The position numbers and the translations under genes are program-made. The notes beneath the pieces are model-generated. The model had not been told where the DNA came from. It did no database searches and saw only the letters and a list, made by a program, of their open reading frames with translations. A DNA stretch of 64,000 nt from Lentibacillus sp. CBA3610 (GTDB lineage: Bacteria; Bacillota; Bacilli; Bacillales; Amphibacillaceae): the NCBI RefSeq assembly GCF_013373365.1, contig NZ_CP035925.1, positions 1,054,001 through 1,118,000 on the forward strand. Direction: 5' to 3'. Within the stretch, counting starts at the first letter, position 1, and each line of letters begins with the position of its first letter. Below, piece after piece: positions 1 through 9,350 of the stretch.

Positions 1-1
1 A

Positions 2-343
2 AGCCCTGATTATAAGTCGCATCGCACTGATCTCATTCAGTCCGTTACATTTCATAATCCGGAAAGTATGATTGCTTTTTGCCAGGCGATACAGCATAAT
101 TCACCGGTCGATTCTTTTGTGACACCTTATCCAAGTAAAATGCCGGGATACCAGGATGAGGTCATTATGGCAGCAGGCACATTCATCCAAGGTGCCAGCA
201 TTGAATTAACAGCCGACGGACCAATCAGGGAACCTTATACGGCATTTGTGCAGGGTGGATTAACATATGCCCATGTGAAAATTGCACTCGAAGCAGCGGT
301 TGATGCTCTGATTGAACAGGGATTGATGACAGTAAAGAGCTGA
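2..343 (+). CDS. ynbB: YnbB, C-terminal part (PLP-dependent, aluminium-resistance / methionine gamma-lyase-like family)
   Basis: The reading frame is open from the left edge, so this is the last ~113 residues of a protein that begins outside the window. The visible part contains the segment PYPSKMPGYQDEVIMAAG followed by GTFIQGASIELTADGP and a C-terminal helix, as in Bacillus YnbB, a fold-type I PLP enzyme annotated as aluminium resistance protein or cystathionine/methionine lyase-like. The catalytic lysine lies upstream and is not visible. In B. subtilis ynbB precedes glnR-glnA; here glnA follows directly after 122 bp. The family assignment is from recognised sequence; the true substrate is not known. 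Confidence 0.85.
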   Translation, partial: SPDYKSHRTDLIQSVTFHNPESMIAFCQAIQHNSPVDSFVTPYPSKMPGYQDEVIMAAGTFIQGASIELTADGPIREPYTAFVQGGLTYAHVKIALEAAVDALIEQGLMTVKS

Positions 344-465
344 TGACGATATTTAAAAGCTGTCATGGAATCATATTTGCGATACAACATTCAATAGGTT
401 ATGATGAAAACCATATTAAAACTTGCATCCCTTAGATTACAGACTAACAATTGAGGAGGAAAATA

Positions 466-1803
466 ATGGGCTCAGGTTTAACCAGGGAACAGATTGTGAA
501 ACAAATTGAGGAAGAAAACGTTCGATTCATCCGTCTGCAATTTACAGACATGCTGGGAACGATAAAAAATGTTGAAATTCCACTCAGTCAACTGGACAAA
601 GCACTGGATAATAAGATGATGTTTGATGGATCTTCTATAGAAGGCTTTGTCCGTATCGAGGAATCGGACATGTACTTGCACCCTGACTTAGATACATTTG
701 TTGTATTTCCGTGGACGTCGGAAAAAGGGAAAGTTGCCCGATTTATTTGTGATATTTATAACCCGGATGGAACCCCTTTTGCAGGATGCCCAAGATATAA
801 CTTGAAACGAAATCTGCAGAAAATGGAAGAGCTTGGTTTTGATGCCTTCAATATCGGTACAGAACCCGAATTCTTTTTATTTAAACTTGATGAAAAAGGC
901 CAGCCTTCACTGGAGTTAAATGACCGCGGTGGTTATTTTGACCTGGCACCGACAGATTTGGGTGAAAACTGCCGGCGGGATATTGTGCTTGAATTGGAAG
1001 AGATGGGATTTGAAATTGAAGCCTCACATCATGAAGGAGCACCTGGCCAGCATGAGATTGATTTTAAATATTCTGATGCAGTAAAACATGCTGATGATAT
1101 TCAAACGTTTAAACTGGTTGTCAGGACAGTTGCCAGAAAACATAACCTGCATGCAACGTTTATGCCAAAACCATTGTTCGGTGTTAATGGATCAGGTATG
1201 CATGTCAATATGTCGCTATTCAATAATGGCGATAATGCATTTTTTGACAAAGAAGGAGAAATGCAATTAAGTGATATTGCCTATCAATTTACTGCTGGTG
1301 TCATTAAGCATGCAACAAACTTTACGGCCGTGACCAATCCGACAGTGAATTCGTATAAACGGCTTGTTCCCGGATACGAAGCTCCGTGTTATGTCGCCTG
1401 GTCAGGCACAAACAGAAGTCCGTTGGTTCGTATTCCGTATTCACGCGGACTGAGCACGCGTATTGAAGTCAGGAGTGTGGACCCTGCTGCCAATCCATAT
1501 ATGGCCATGTCGGTTTTGCTTGCCAGCGGATTGGATGGTGTTGAGAATCAATTAAGGCCTCCTGAATCTGTTGACCAGAATATTTATGATATGGATAAAG
1601 AAGAACGTGAGCAAAACGGTGTGAAAGACTTACCTGCTACATTAAAAGATGCTTTGGATGTGATGAAGGAAGACGATATTGTTGTCGAATCCTTAGGCGA
1701 TCATCTTTACGAGCACTTTGTTGAAGCAAAAGAAATTGAGTGGGATTTGTTCAGAACAACAGTACACCCATGGGAACGGGAACAATATTTAACAAGCTAT
1801 TAG
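466..1803 (+). CDS. glnA: Glutamine synthetase, type I
   Basis: ATP-dependent ligase that makes glutamine from glutamate and ammonium, the main entry of nitrogen into metabolism; cytoplasmic dodecamer. 445 residues, the usual length. It starts at the ATG at 466 just after GAGGAGGA at 453-460; an upstream in-frame TTG at 451 would place the ribosome site inside the gene. Visible signatures are the N-terminal beta-grasp with [18 protein letters not shown], the ATP-binding [12 protein letters not shown] segment and NRSPLVRIP. Arg63 sits in the FVRIEE loop that in Bacillus GlnA mediates glutamine feedback inhibition, so it is the feedback-regulated Firmicute type. No glnR precedes it and no clear TGTNA-N7-TNACA GlnR/TnrA box was found in the 122-bp leader. 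Confidence 0.98.
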   Translation: MGSGLTREQIVKQIEEENVRFIRLQFTDMLGTIKNVEIPLSQLDKALDNKMMFDGSSIEGFVRIEESDMYLHPDLDTFVVFPWTSEKGKVARFICDIYNPDGTPFAGCPRYNLKRNLQKMEELGFDAFNIGTEPEFFLFKLDEKGQPSLELNDRGGYFDLAPTDLGENCRRDIVLELEEMGFEIEASHHEGAPGQHEIDFKYSDAVKHADDIQTFKLVVRTVARKHNLHATFMPKPLFGVNGSGMHVNMSLFNNGDNAFFDKEGEMQLSDIAYQFTAGVIKHATNFTAVTNPTVNSYKRLVPGYEAPCYVAWSGTNRSPLVRIPYSRGLSTRIEVRSVDPAANPYMAMSVLLASGLDGVENQLRPPESVDQNIYDMDKEEREQNGVKDLPATLKDALDVMKEDDIVVESLGDHLYEHFVEAKEIEWDLFRTTVHPWEREQYLTSY

Positions 1804-1907
1804 TTTTTGAAGAATAGGTTTTGGTATGGTCATCATATACATGTTGAAAGACAACTATACGAATCTGCTGAATACTTAAAAGCTGACAAAAAGGAGCTGA
1901 TAATATA

Positions 1908-2195
1908 ATGGATGCTGGAACTGGCGGAGATGTTGCCGGAGCTTTGTTCGGCCTGCTTTTTATAGGGCTGTATGGTCTTGTTGTCATATTTATACTTGTT
2001 TTGTCCATTGTATTTATTTTTAAGGCTATGGGTTTCATGAAACGCAAAAATGAAATGGACCGGGAGCTTAATGAAAATGTCCGGCAGCTGGTCCACTACC
2101 TTCGAAAAAATCAGCTTGAAGGTCAACAAACGCAAGGACAGCCAAGTGAATCAGAAATTAAATTGAAGAATGAAACTGAAGAGGGGACAGATTGA
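1908..2195 (+). CDS. Small membrane protein with cytoplasmic coiled coil, unknown function
   Basis: 95 residues, preceded by AAAGGAGCTGATAATATA, a good ribosome site. Residues ~10-42 form one long or two short hydrophobic segments (ALFGLLFIGLYGLVVIFILV...), followed by a basic stop-transfer MKRKNEMDRE and a heptad-like charged region to about residue 70, then a polar Gln/Glu-rich tail. This suggests a membrane anchor with a short cytoplasmic coiled coil. I do not recognise the family with certainty; small DUF4083-like Bacillus membrane proteins have a similar layout. It is a single gene between glnA and lexA, ending in the shared terminator at 2297-2340. Confidence 0.75.
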   Translation: MDAGTGGDVAGALFGLLFIGLYGLVVIFILVLSIVFIFKAMGFMKRKNEMDRELNENVRQLVHYLRKNQLEGQQTQGQPSESEIKLKNETEEGTD

Positions 2196-2296
2196 TAGAC
2201 TAATACAATATAGATAAAAATAGAGCTCAAAACGTTACATTTGTGTATTAAGTATTTTTAGTCACTATTTAATTTGCCACAATTATGTATAACCTT

Positions 2297-2340
2297 AAAC
2301 GAGGCTTTCATCAGCTAAATGTGATGAAAGCCTCGTTTTT
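2297..2340. terminator. Bidirectional terminator between the small membrane protein gene and lexA
   Basis: A 17-bp perfect inverted repeat (AAACGAGGCTTTCATCA, then its complement) with an 8-nt loop, followed by a T-run on the plus strand and flanked by A residues that give a T-run for the minus strand. It lies at the 3' ends of two convergent genes. Confidence 0.9.
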
Positions 2341-2962
2341 AATCAATATTTCGATAAAGCCCGATTACTTTTCCTAATATGGTCACATTTTTATAAATGA
2401 GCGGTTCCATGGTTGCGTTTTCCGGCTGCAGACGGACGTGATCTTTTTCTTTAAAAAACCGCTTCACAGTGGCTTCATCTTCTTCGGTCATGCCCACAAC
2501 AATATCACCATTTTGTGCTGTGTTTTGCTGTTTAACAATAACCATGTCTCCATCCAATATACCCGCTTCAATCATACTCTCACCCTCAATGACAAGCACA
2601 AACAAATTTTCGTCAGTTCCTGTAACGGTGCCTGGCAATGGTACAAATTCCTCGATATTTTCCACTGCGGTGATGGGAATACCTGCTGTTACTTTACCAA
2701 TTACCGGAGCATAACGCGGTTCTTCTCTTGGTATGTGACTTTCTTCAGATTGTTCCAGGACTTCTATAGCCCTTGGTTTTGTGGGGTCTCGTCTGATAAA
2801 CCCCTTGCTTTCCAGTCGTGCCAAATGACCATGGACGGTTGAACTGGAAGCTAGCCCGACTGCTACTGCAATTTCCCGGACTGACGGCGGGTACCCTTTT
2901 GCATCCACTTGTTCTTTAATATAGTCGAGAATTGCTTCTTGCCGTTTTGAGAGTTTTGTCAT
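2339..2962 (-). CDS. lexA: LexA, SOS transcriptional repressor
   Basis: Repressor of the SOS regulon that cleaves itself when RecA filaments form on damaged DNA. 207 residues. The winged-helix DNA-binding domain (residues ~1-65, with [25 protein letters not shown]) is followed by the S24 peptidase domain. The cleavage bond Ala93-Gly94 (KVTAGIPI), the catalytic Ser129 (GESM) and Lys167 (TVKRFF) are all present, so the protein should be self-cleavable. It is divergent from a micro-ORF/yneB transcript; its own promoter (2999-3027) overlaps a LexA box, consistent with autorepression. Confidence 0.98.
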   Translation of the reverse strand: MTKLSKRQEAILDYIKEQVDAKGYPPSVREIAVAVGLASSSTVHGHLARLESKGFIRRDPTKPRAIEVLEQSEESHIPREEPRYAPVIGKVTAGIPITAVENIEEFVPLPGTVTGTDENLFVLVIEGESMIEAGILDGDMVIVKQQNTAQNGDIVVGMTEEDEATVKRFFKEKDHVRLQPENATMEPLIYKNVTILGKVIGLYRNID

Positions 2963-2998
2963 CTATTAAACACCTCGCACATAATATTTATTGAGAAA

Positions 2999-3027
2999 AG
3001 TATACCATGGATTTTTAAAATAGACAA
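2999..3027 (-). promoter_or_regulatory. lexA promoter
   Basis: On the minus strand TTGTCT (3027-3022), a 17-bp spacer and TATACT (3004-2999) fit a sigma-A promoter reading into lexA. The -35 overlaps the LexA-type box at 3025-3038. Confidence 0.75.
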
Positions 3028-3038
3028 ACATTCGTTCG
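3025..3038. promoter_or_regulatory. LexA box 1 (lexA-proximal)
   Basis: CAAACATTCGTTCG matches the Bacillus LexA box core GAAC-N4-GTTC with one change (AAAC). It overlaps the -35 of the lexA promoter, as expected for autorepression. Confidence 0.7.
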
Positions 3039-3046
3039 AAAAACTA

Positions 3047-3074
3047 TTGACAAGATCGTACGTTCGTATATAAT
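3047..3074 (+). promoter_or_regulatory. SOS promoter of the micro-ORF-yneB transcript, with LexA box 2
   Basis: TTGACA at 3047-3052, a 16-bp spacer and TATAAT at 3069-3074 form a near-perfect sigma-A promoter. The spacer holds GATCGTACGTTCG (3054-3066), a one-mismatch LexA box, so bound LexA would cover the promoter. Confidence 0.85.
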
Positions 3075-3082
3075 AGTATATA

Positions 3083-3096
3083 CGAACAATAGTTCT
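3083..3096. promoter_or_regulatory. LexA box 3
   Basis: CGAACAATAGTTCT has the exact GAAC-N4-GTTC core and lies at about +3 to +15 of the rightward promoter. Three boxes in 72 bp indicate tight repression of the divergent promoters. Confidence 0.9.
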
Positions 3097-3124
3097 TGTT
3101 GAACATTTAAAGGAGATGGCGCAT

Positions 3125-3220
3125 ATGTTTGGAAAATTAACGAAAACTGATATATTCTATTTAGCAGCTTTTGCAGCAGCATTGATATTTTTATATTTTT
3201 CTTTGATAACAAGTGCATAA
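3125..3220 (+). CDS. 31-residue single-span membrane micropeptide in the SOS operon, in the yneA position
   Basis: ATG at 3125 follows AAAGGAGATGGCGCAT, a strong ribosome site. The 31 codons give a short basic N-terminus (MFGKLTKTD) and one hydrophobic span from about residue 10 to 28. It sits between the LexA-controlled promoter and yneB, with yneB starting 21 bp after its stop. In B. subtilis and many relatives this slot is held by yneA, a ~100-residue SOS cell-division inhibitor with a transmembrane anchor and a LysM domain. Here only the anchor-sized part exists and no room is left for LysM. Role in delaying division during SOS is inference from position and regulation; there is no direct sequence proof. 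Confidence 0.75.
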   Translation: MFGKLTKTDIFYLAAFAAALIFLYFSLITSA

Positions 3221-3229
3221 CAGACTTAA

Positions 3230-3880
<651 letters not shown>

Positions 3881-3905
3881 ATATGACGTTATGGAAGTGT
3901 AATAT

Positions 3906-3944
3906 AAAAAGGCAGGAACACACATATTGTTCGTGCCTTTTTAT
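3906..3944 (+). terminator. Terminator between yneB and ynzC
   Basis: AAAGGCAGGAACA pairs with TGTTCGTGCCTTT (one mismatch) and is followed by a T-run. It should separate SOS-controlled yneB from ynzC or leave only readthrough. Confidence 0.75.
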
Positions 3945-3966
3945 TGGTTTTCAGGAGGTTTAAAAA

Positions 3967-4200
3967 ATGTTATCAAAAGAAAAACTTGACCGCATAAATC
4001 AGTTGGCAAATAAGTCGAAAGAAGAAGGGTTAACCGTGAAGGAGCAAGCGGAACAAAAAGACCTTCGGGAAGAATATTTGCAAAATGTTCGCAAGTCCTT
4101 TAAAAACCAGTTTAAGTCAATGACCGTAAAAGATCCGGAGGGCAAAGATGTCACGCCAAAGAAAGTGCGTGATTTACAAAATAGAAACAAAAAGCATTAG
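3967..4200 (+). CDS. ynzC: YnzC, DUF896 family small protein
   Basis: 77 residues after CAGGAGGTTTAAAAA. The sequence MLSKEKLDRINQLANKSKEE and the helix QKDLREEYLQNVRKSFKNQ are the characteristic DUF896 helical hairpin; the tail is basic and disordered. B. subtilis YnzC is in the same place after yneAB and is SOS-induced with them; its function is unknown. Confidence 0.93.
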   Translation: MLSKEKLDRINQLANKSKEEGLTVKEQAEQKDLREEYLQNVRKSFKNQFKSMTVKDPEGKDVTPKKVRDLQNRNKKH

Positions 4201-4212
4201 ACATAATATGAC

Positions 4213-4241
4213 TTGTTACAATGCCAGATTCATTATAGAAT
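4213..4241 (+). promoter_or_regulatory. Candidate tkt promoter
   Basis: TTGTTA (4213-4218), 17-bp spacer, TAGAAT (4236-4241), ending 42 bp before the tkt start. It matches sigma-A spacing with an imperfect -10. Confidence 0.45.
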
Positions 4242-4282
4242 TAGGATGGACATGAATGCTAACAATGGAAAGGGGTATTGCT

Positions 4283-6289
4283 TTGTCAGAATCAATCGAA
4301 CAATTATCCATTAATACAATCAGGACACTAGCTATTGATGCAGTTGAAAATGCAAGTTCCGGTCACCCGGGTCTGCCAATGGGTGCAGCACCAATGGCCT
4401 ACACCTTGTGGACCGATTTTATGACCCATAATCCAAAAAACTCCAAATGGTTTAATAGGGATCGCTTTGTTTTGTCAGCCGGTCATGGATCGATGCTTCT
4501 GTACGGTCTGCTGCATCTGTCAGGTTATGATGTAACCATTGATGATTTGAAATCTTTCCGGCAATGGGATTCACGCACGCCGGGTCATCCGGAAGTCCAC
4601 CATACTGATGGTGTTGAGGCAACGACAGGGCCGCTTGGACAAGGTATCGCCATGTCAGTCGGAATGGCTATGGCTGAGGCTCATCTGGCAGCAACCTATA
4701 ATAAAGAAGATATTTCGATTATCGATCATTATACGTATGCACTCGTGAGTGATGGCGATCTAATGGAGGGGATTTCCCACGAATCCGCATCACTCGCAGG
4801 TCATTTAAAACTGGGTAAACTCATCGCGCTATATGACTCTAATGATATTTCATTGGATGGTGAATTGAATCGTGCATTTTCTGATAATACAGAGGAACGG
4901 TTTAAAGCATATGGCTGGCAGGTTATCCGGGTCGAGGACGGAAATAATCTGAATGAAATCCGGAATGCTATTAAGAAAGCAAAAGAAAATACTGATCAGC
5001 CAACTTTAATCGAAGTAAAAACGGTTATCGGATATGGGGCACCAAATAAATCCGCATCAGCTGCCTCACATGGCGCCCCACTTGGTGAGGATGAAGTTAA
5101 ATTGACGAAAGAGCACTATCAGTGGGAGCATGATGAATTCCATGTACCTGAGGATGTTTATGACGATTTCAGGGAAAAAATTGCTGTAAAGGGTGCAGAT
5201 GCTGAACAAGAGTGGAACCGTTCATTTGAAAGCTACAAGGAAAAATATCCTGAAGCCGGTTCTGAACTGGAACATGCCATAAAGGGTGAACTGCCGGAAA
5301 ACTGGGATAAGAATCTGCCGGTGTACGATACGGACGATGATGCCAAAGCAACACGTGCAACATCCGGTGAAGTACTGAATGAAGTTTCCAAATCTGTGCC
5401 ATACCTTTTCGGCGGCAGTGCTGATTTGGCAGGCTCGAATAAAACAACAATTAAAGAACAGGACGACTTCTCACGCAATAATTATGCAGGTAAGAATATT
5501 TGGTTCGGTGTCCGTGAATTTGCAATGGCCGCAGCAGGAAATGGAATGGCACTGCATGGCGGAATAAAACCGTATGTTGGCACATTTTTTGTGTTCAGTG
5601 ATTACTTGCGTCCGGCGGTAAGGCTGTCGGCAATCATGAATAATCCGGTAACTTACGTGTTCACCCATGATTCGATTGCCGTTGGAGAAGATGGCCCGAC
5701 ACATGAACCAATCGAACAATTACCATCGCTCAGACCTATGCCGGGACTTTCACTTATCAGACCGGCCGATGGCAACGAAGTACGAGCAGCATGGCGGTTT
5801 GCTTTGGAATCCCGGAATAAGCCAACCGCGCTGGTGTTGACAAGGCAAGGACTTCCTGTGTTGGATGGCACAAGGGAAAATGCGTATGAGGGCGTGAAAA
5901 AAGGTGCGTATGTACTCAGTGAAGTGGGCAAAGAGACGCCTGATGCACTGCTATTGGCATCAGGATCGGAAGTTCAGCTGGCTGTAAGAGCGAAAGAAGC
6001 GTTACGTGATAAAGGTATTGAGGTTAATGTTGTCAGCATGCCATCCTGGGATCGATTTAACGAGCAGGATGAAGCTTACAAAAAACAGGTGCTCCCGCCA
6101 AATGTCAAGAAGCGTCTGGCCATTGAAATGGCATCACCGTTCGGCTGGGAAAGATACACAGGTGATGAAGGTGATATCCTGGCAATTGATCGTTTTGGCG
6201 CATCTGCCAAAGGTGATAAAGTCGTTGAAGAATATGGCTTCAATGTTGAGAATGTCGTCAAACATATAGAAGCGTTATTACAAAAATAG
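4283..6289 (+). CDS. tkt: Transketolase
   Basis: Thiamine-diphosphate enzyme that moves two-carbon ketol units between sugar phosphates in the non-oxidative pentose phosphate pathway. About 668 residues. The TTG at 4283 is preferred over the ATG at 4256: GGAAAGGGG ends 7 bp upstream of it and the family N-terminus ([17 protein letters not shown]) begins there. Domains in order: TPP-binding PP domain with [15 protein letters not shown] and SDGDLMEG, the pyrimidine domain with [19 protein letters not shown], and a C-terminal regulatory domain. It is a single-gene unit with a terminator at 6296. Confidence 0.97.
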   Translation: MSESIEQLSINTIRTLAIDAVENASSGHPGLPMGAAPMAYTLWTDFMTHNPKNSKWFNRDRFVLSAGHGSMLLYGLLHLSGYDVTIDDLKSFRQWDSRTPGHPEVHHTDGVEATTGPLGQGIAMSVGMAMAEAHLAATYNKEDISIIDHYTYALVSDGDLMEGISHESASLAGHLKLGKLIALYDSNDISLDGELNRAFSDNTEERFKAYGWQVIRVEDGNNLNEIRNAIKKAKENTDQPTLIEVKTVIGYGAPNKSASAASHGAPLGEDEVKLTKEHYQWEHDEFHVPEDVYDDFREKIAVKGADAEQEWNRSFESYKEKYPEAGSELEHAIKGELPENWDKNLPVYDTDDDAKATRATSGEVLNEVSKSVPYLFGGSADLAGSNKTTIKEQDDFSRNNYAGKNIWFGVREFAMAAAGNGMALHGGIKPYVGTFFVFSDYLRPAVRLSAIMNNPVTYVFTHDSIAVGEDGPTHEPIEQLPSLRPMPGLSLIRPADGNEVRAAWRFALESRNKPTALVLTRQGLPVLDGTRENAYEGVKKGAYVLSEVGKETPDALLLASGSEVQLAVRAKEALRDKGIEVNVVSMPSWDRFNEQDEAYKKQVLPPNVKKRLAIEMASPFGWERYTGDEGDILAIDRFGASAKGDKVVEEYGFNVENVVKHIEALLQK

Positions 6290-6295
6290 TTTTAC

Positions 6296-6331
6296 CAGGT
6301 GACTTTTCTCTCAAAGAAGGGTCACCTTTTC
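6296..6331 (+). terminator. tkt terminator
   Basis: CAGGTGAC pairs with GTCACCT across a 17-nt loop and is followed by TTTT. Confidence 0.7.
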
Positions 6332-6430
6332 AATTGCACCAATATCGACAAAATTAGTACTTCTTTGCTTCACAGAGTGACAAACTTTTAAATAAGAATC
6401 GGTATAATAGAAGGGAAAGAGGGAGGGATT

Positions 6431-6895
6431 TTGTTGAATCATTACGCCATTTACTGGATAAAAGAAGAATTTGCTCACTTTTTTTATTATCGAAGTGATG
6501 TATTATATCGATTCATTAAAAGTTATGAATATGACCAAAATAGAGAGGACCTCGCTATGCAATTCCGCTATATAACCATAGATATTCCGGAGGAGCTGCT
6601 CATCTCGCGGATTATGAAGTATCAGCCACAACAGGCAGACACCAAAGTAGAAGCGAATAGTGTGAAAATCCATGAGAACATGCGGTATATTTCTTTACAT
6701 ATGGAGCAAAAACGTATAAACTTTCGGGGTGACATCATTCACGATGCAGAAGATTTACTTTTCCCTGCATTACGGTCTTTCCAGCCGTATTTTTTCGTTG
6801 TCGGAGACCGCCCATATGATTTTGGCTGGATTTCTCCGGTCGGTATGGGAAAGTATAAAGACAGGGGCGGACAAGTATTGTATTCTTATCTTTAG
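6431..6895 (+). CDS. sirA: SirA, sporulation inhibitor of replication
   Basis: 154 residues from TTG (6431 or the adjacent TTG at 6434) after GAGGGAGGG. The N-terminus YAIYWIKEEFAHFFYYRSDVL and the C-terminal FVVGDRPYDFGWISPV match B. subtilis SirA (YneE), which is made under Spo0A control and binds DnaA domain I to block new rounds of replication when the cell commits to sporulation. The gene lies between tkt and yneF exactly as in B. subtilis. No Spo0A box was confirmed. Confidence 0.85.
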   Translation: MLNHYAIYWIKEEFAHFFYYRSDVLYRFIKSYEYDQNREDLAMQFRYITIDIPEELLISRIMKYQPQQADTKVEANSVKIHENMRYISLHMEQKRINFRGDIIHDAEDLLFPALRSFQPYFFVVGDRPYDFGWISPVGMGKYKDRGGQVLYSYL

Positions 6896-6939
6896 TTTAC
6901 TATACTGTATGCGAGACAACATGAAGGAGGAAAGCTTTA

Positions 6940-7170
6940 ATGGACGTGATTTGGGTTGTGTTAATTGCAATTTTGGCATTAATTGCGGGCGTTGCACTAG
7001 GCTTTTTTATTGCCAGAAAATATATGATGAACTATTTAAAGAAAAACCCGCCAATTAATGAACAAATGCTGCGCACACTTATGATGCAAATGGGACAAAA
7101 ACCATCACAAAAGAAAATTAATCAAATGATGCGGCAAATGAATAACCAGCAGCAAGGAAAAGGGAAGTAA
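6940..7170 (+). CDS. yneF: YneF, UPF0154 membrane protein
   Basis: 76 residues after GAAGGAGGAAAGCTTTA. One N-terminal transmembrane segment (about residues 4-26) is followed by the conserved family helix [41 protein letters not shown]. This is a widely conserved Firmicute protein of unknown function; adjacent to sirA as in B. subtilis. Confidence 0.95.
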   Translation: MDVIWVVLIAILALIAGVALGFFIARKYMMNYLKKNPPINEQMLRTLMMQMGQKPSQKKINQMMRQMNNQQQGKGK

Positions 7171-7200
7171 CGGAATTTATTAATACAAACATTTGCTAAC

Positions 7201-7236
7201 ATACCCCTGATTATGTCACATAACAGGGGTATTTTA
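7201..7236 (+). terminator. yneF terminator
   Basis: ATACCCCTG (7201-7209) and CAGGGGTAT (7224-7232) form a perfect 9-bp stem with a 14-nt loop, followed by TTTTA. Confidence 0.75.
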
Positions 7237-7351
7237 CGAGTGCAGGAAAAAATTAAGCTTTATAAGTGTCGCTTTATTGTCAAAAACAGTTTCAGGTTCC
7301 AATTGATTTATTTGGTAAAATGTAGACAGGGCATACTGTAGGAGGATTATC

Positions 7352-8059
7352 ATGTCAGAAGAAATTAATGTCTTCATAGCATTTGGAGCGGGATTCCTGT
7401 CGTTTATCTCTCCATGTGTTTTACCACTGTATCCGGCATTTCTTTCATATATTACCGGAATGAGTGTGAATGAGTTAAAAGATGAAAATAAAATGCTGAC
7501 CAGGAAAAGTTTATTACATACGATTTGCTTCCTGCTTGGTTTTTCACTGATCTTTATTATGCTTGGATTTGGTTCCTCCTTTATTTCGGAATTCCTGGAG
7601 GCAAACCGGGATATTATCAGGCAGATAGGTGCTATTTTAATTGTGTTTTTCGGACTTGTTATTGTAGGCGTATTCAACTTTCAATTTCTCATGAAAGACC
7701 GGAAAATCACATTTAAGAATCGACCGGCTGGCTTTTTTGGTTCCTTTTTTATTGGTTTGGCATTTTCGTTGGGATGGACACCTTGTATGGGTCCTATTCT
7801 TGTGATTGTCATTTCACTGGCGGCCACCAATCCCGATCTTGGCATGGTTATGATGATAAGCTATATATTAGGCTTTTCGATTCCGTTTCTCGTGTTATCA
7901 TTTTTCGTTGGAAAGCTATCATGGATCAGACGGCACAGTGCTAAAATTGTCAAAATAGGCGGCTATATCATGATATTCATGGGGGTTGCGCTTTACTTTG
8001 ACTGGATGACCGATCTGACAGCTTTTCTGGCAAGCTTATTTGGATTCAGCGGGTTTTAG
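7352..8059 (+). CDS. ccdA: CcdA, membrane thiol-disulfide electron carrier for cytochrome c biogenesis
   Basis: 235 residues with six predicted membrane spans. The two redox cysteines lie in the repeated motifs FISPCVLPLYPAFLSY and GWTPCMGPIL, the signature of the DsbD/CcdA family. It passes electrons from cytoplasmic thioredoxin to extracytoplasmic thiol reductases such as ResA, needed to keep apocytochrome c cysteines reduced; in Bacillus also StoA for spore cortex. YneN at 14725 could be another client. Good ribosome site GTAGGAGGATTATC. It heads the ccdA-yneI-yneJ block. Confidence 0.96.
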   Translation: MSEEINVFIAFGAGFLSFISPCVLPLYPAFLSYITGMSVNELKDENKMLTRKSLLHTICFLLGFSLIFIMLGFGSSFISEFLEANRDIIRQIGAILIVFFGLVIVGVFNFQFLMKDRKITFKNRPAGFFGSFFIGLAFSLGWTPCMGPILVIVISLAATNPDLGMVMMISYILGFSIPFLVLSFFVGKLSWIRRHSAKIVKIGGYIMIFMGVALYFDWMTDLTAFLASLFGFSGF

Positions 8060-8215
8060 TAGTGAACTGGATTTTTGAAATGCTTTATAATAGATTGAAT
8101 ATAAAATGAAACAAACATGGACAAGAAGCAACAGTTGTCATGTTTAAATGTTTCAATGACGATTATTTTATCGATTGCAGAGGGCCGGCAAAGGTTCTTG
8201 GAGGGGGAATAAAGG

Positions 8216-8593
8216 ATGGCAAGAATTCTTGTAGTCGATGATGCAAATTTTATGCGGGTTACACTTGGAGCTATACTGAAAAAACAAACCCATGATGTTA
8301 TTGCTGAAGCAAAGGATGGGGAGGAAGCCATTAGACTTTACCATGAAATAAGGCCGGATCTTGTCACAATGGATATTACAATGCCGGTAATGAATGGAAT
8401 CAATGCTATTACGGAAATCATAAAAACTGATCCGCAAGCAAAAATAGTCGTTTGTTCTGCAATGGGGCAGCAAAAAGTAGTCGTTGAAGCGATTGAAAAG
8501 GGTGCAAAGGATTTTATTGTTAAACCGTTTGATGAAAATCGGGTTTTGGAAGCGATCAATCATGTACTGCATGACTTTGAACCGATTAATTAG
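8216..8593 (+). CDS. yneI: YneI (CcdB), single-domain CheY-like response regulator
   Basis: 125 residues, receiver domain only, no output domain. Acidic pocket Asp8/Asp9, phospho-acceptor Asp53 (VTMDITMP), Ser81 and Lys103 (VKPF) are all present, so it should be phosphorylatable. The order ccdA-yneI-yneJ is the B. subtilis one; yneI is not needed for cytochrome c synthesis there. No cognate kinase is adjacent, although an orphan PAS kinase gene lies 1.5 kb downstream. Whether these two act together is untested. Confidence 0.93.
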   Translation: MARILVVDDANFMRVTLGAILKKQTHDVIAEAKDGEEAIRLYHEIRPDLVTMDITMPVMNGINAITEIIKTDPQAKIVVCSAMGQQKVVVEAIEKGAKDFIVKPFDENRVLEAINHVLHDFEPIN

Positions 8594-8617
8594 ATGCTGG
8601 GAAAGGGCTGTTGACGA

Positions 8618-9082
8618 ATGTTTTGGCTGGTGGTAAGTACCATTGTTGCAACCTTTATGGCTATTACGATGATCTTCATTCGGTTAAAGGCCTCTCAAAA
8701 GCCGGCATCTGTCAAGAAAATTATATTGCCCCCATTATTTATGAGCACAGGCGCCTTTATGTTTTTGTTTCCCATTTTTCGGGTTGATATGCTTCAAGTA
8801 ATGGAAGCTGTTTTGGTTGGGATTATTTTTTCCGCTTTTTTGATAAAAACATCCAAGTTCGAAATAAAAGGCAGCGATATATATTTAATTCCATCAAAAG
8901 CATTTATTTTTATTTTATTTGGATTATTATTTATCAGGGTTATTATTAAACTGGCGATCGGAGCAAGTATTTCGTTTGGCGAAATGAGCGGAATGTTTTT
9001 CCTGCTTGCATTTGGCATGATTGTATCATGGCGGCTGGCAATGTTGTATAAGTTTAAAAAATTAGAAAAAGAACTTGAATAA
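8618..9082 (+). CDS. yneJ: YneJ (CcdC) membrane protein
   Basis: 154 residues with about four to five membrane spans (residues ~3-20, 36-53, 60-78, 92-113, 120-138) and a basic C-terminus. It matches the third gene of the B. subtilis ccdA-yneI-yneJ cluster (CcdC, DUF1453-type), whose function is unknown. Start at ATG 8618, 25 bp after yneI; a convergent terminator follows at 9177. Confidence 0.88.
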   Translation: MFWLVVSTIVATFMAITMIFIRLKASQKPASVKKIILPPLFMSTGAFMFLFPIFRVDMLQVMEAVLVGIIFSAFLIKTSKFEIKGSDIYLIPSKAFIFILFGLLFIRVIIKLAIGASISFGEMSGMFFLLAFGMIVSWRLAMLYKFKKLEKELE

Positions 9083-9176
9083 TCAGAGCTCCACAAAAAA
9101 ATGGACACTAAATCAGAACATTAAAGTCATGGCTTCTCCCTTTAAGTTCTGCATTCCAATGATTACATCAATATAT

Positions 9177-9226
9177 TAAAATGGCAATGCACCCAACTGT
9201 TTGAGTGGCATTGCCATTTTATTTTT
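9177..9226. terminator. Terminator 3' of yneJ, convergent with yneK
   Basis: AAAATGGCAATGCAC and GTGGCATTGCCATTTT form a ~13-bp stem, A-rich on one side and T-rich on the other, so it can work for both strands. Confidence 0.85.
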
Positions 9227-9283
9227 TCCGGATAATTTTTATATCGAAAAGAGAGTATAAGATTTCGGATGATGTTTTTCAAT

Positions 9284-9344
9284 ACGAAATCGGCCAAATC
9301 GCCGACTTCCACCAATCCGGTCTCTGACTTCAGGCTTCTGAAAA
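9284..9344 (-). repeat. Dispersed hairpin repeat, copy A
   Basis: Contains GAAATCGGC, a 6-nt loop and GCCGACTTC, plus a conserved tail (CCACC-AATC...GGCTTCTG). Related copies are at 48312-48390 and 63048-63117. It begins a few bases beyond the yneK stop, in the same orientation relative to yneK as copy C is to mobA. Confidence 0.75.
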
Positions 9345-9350
9345 GATACA

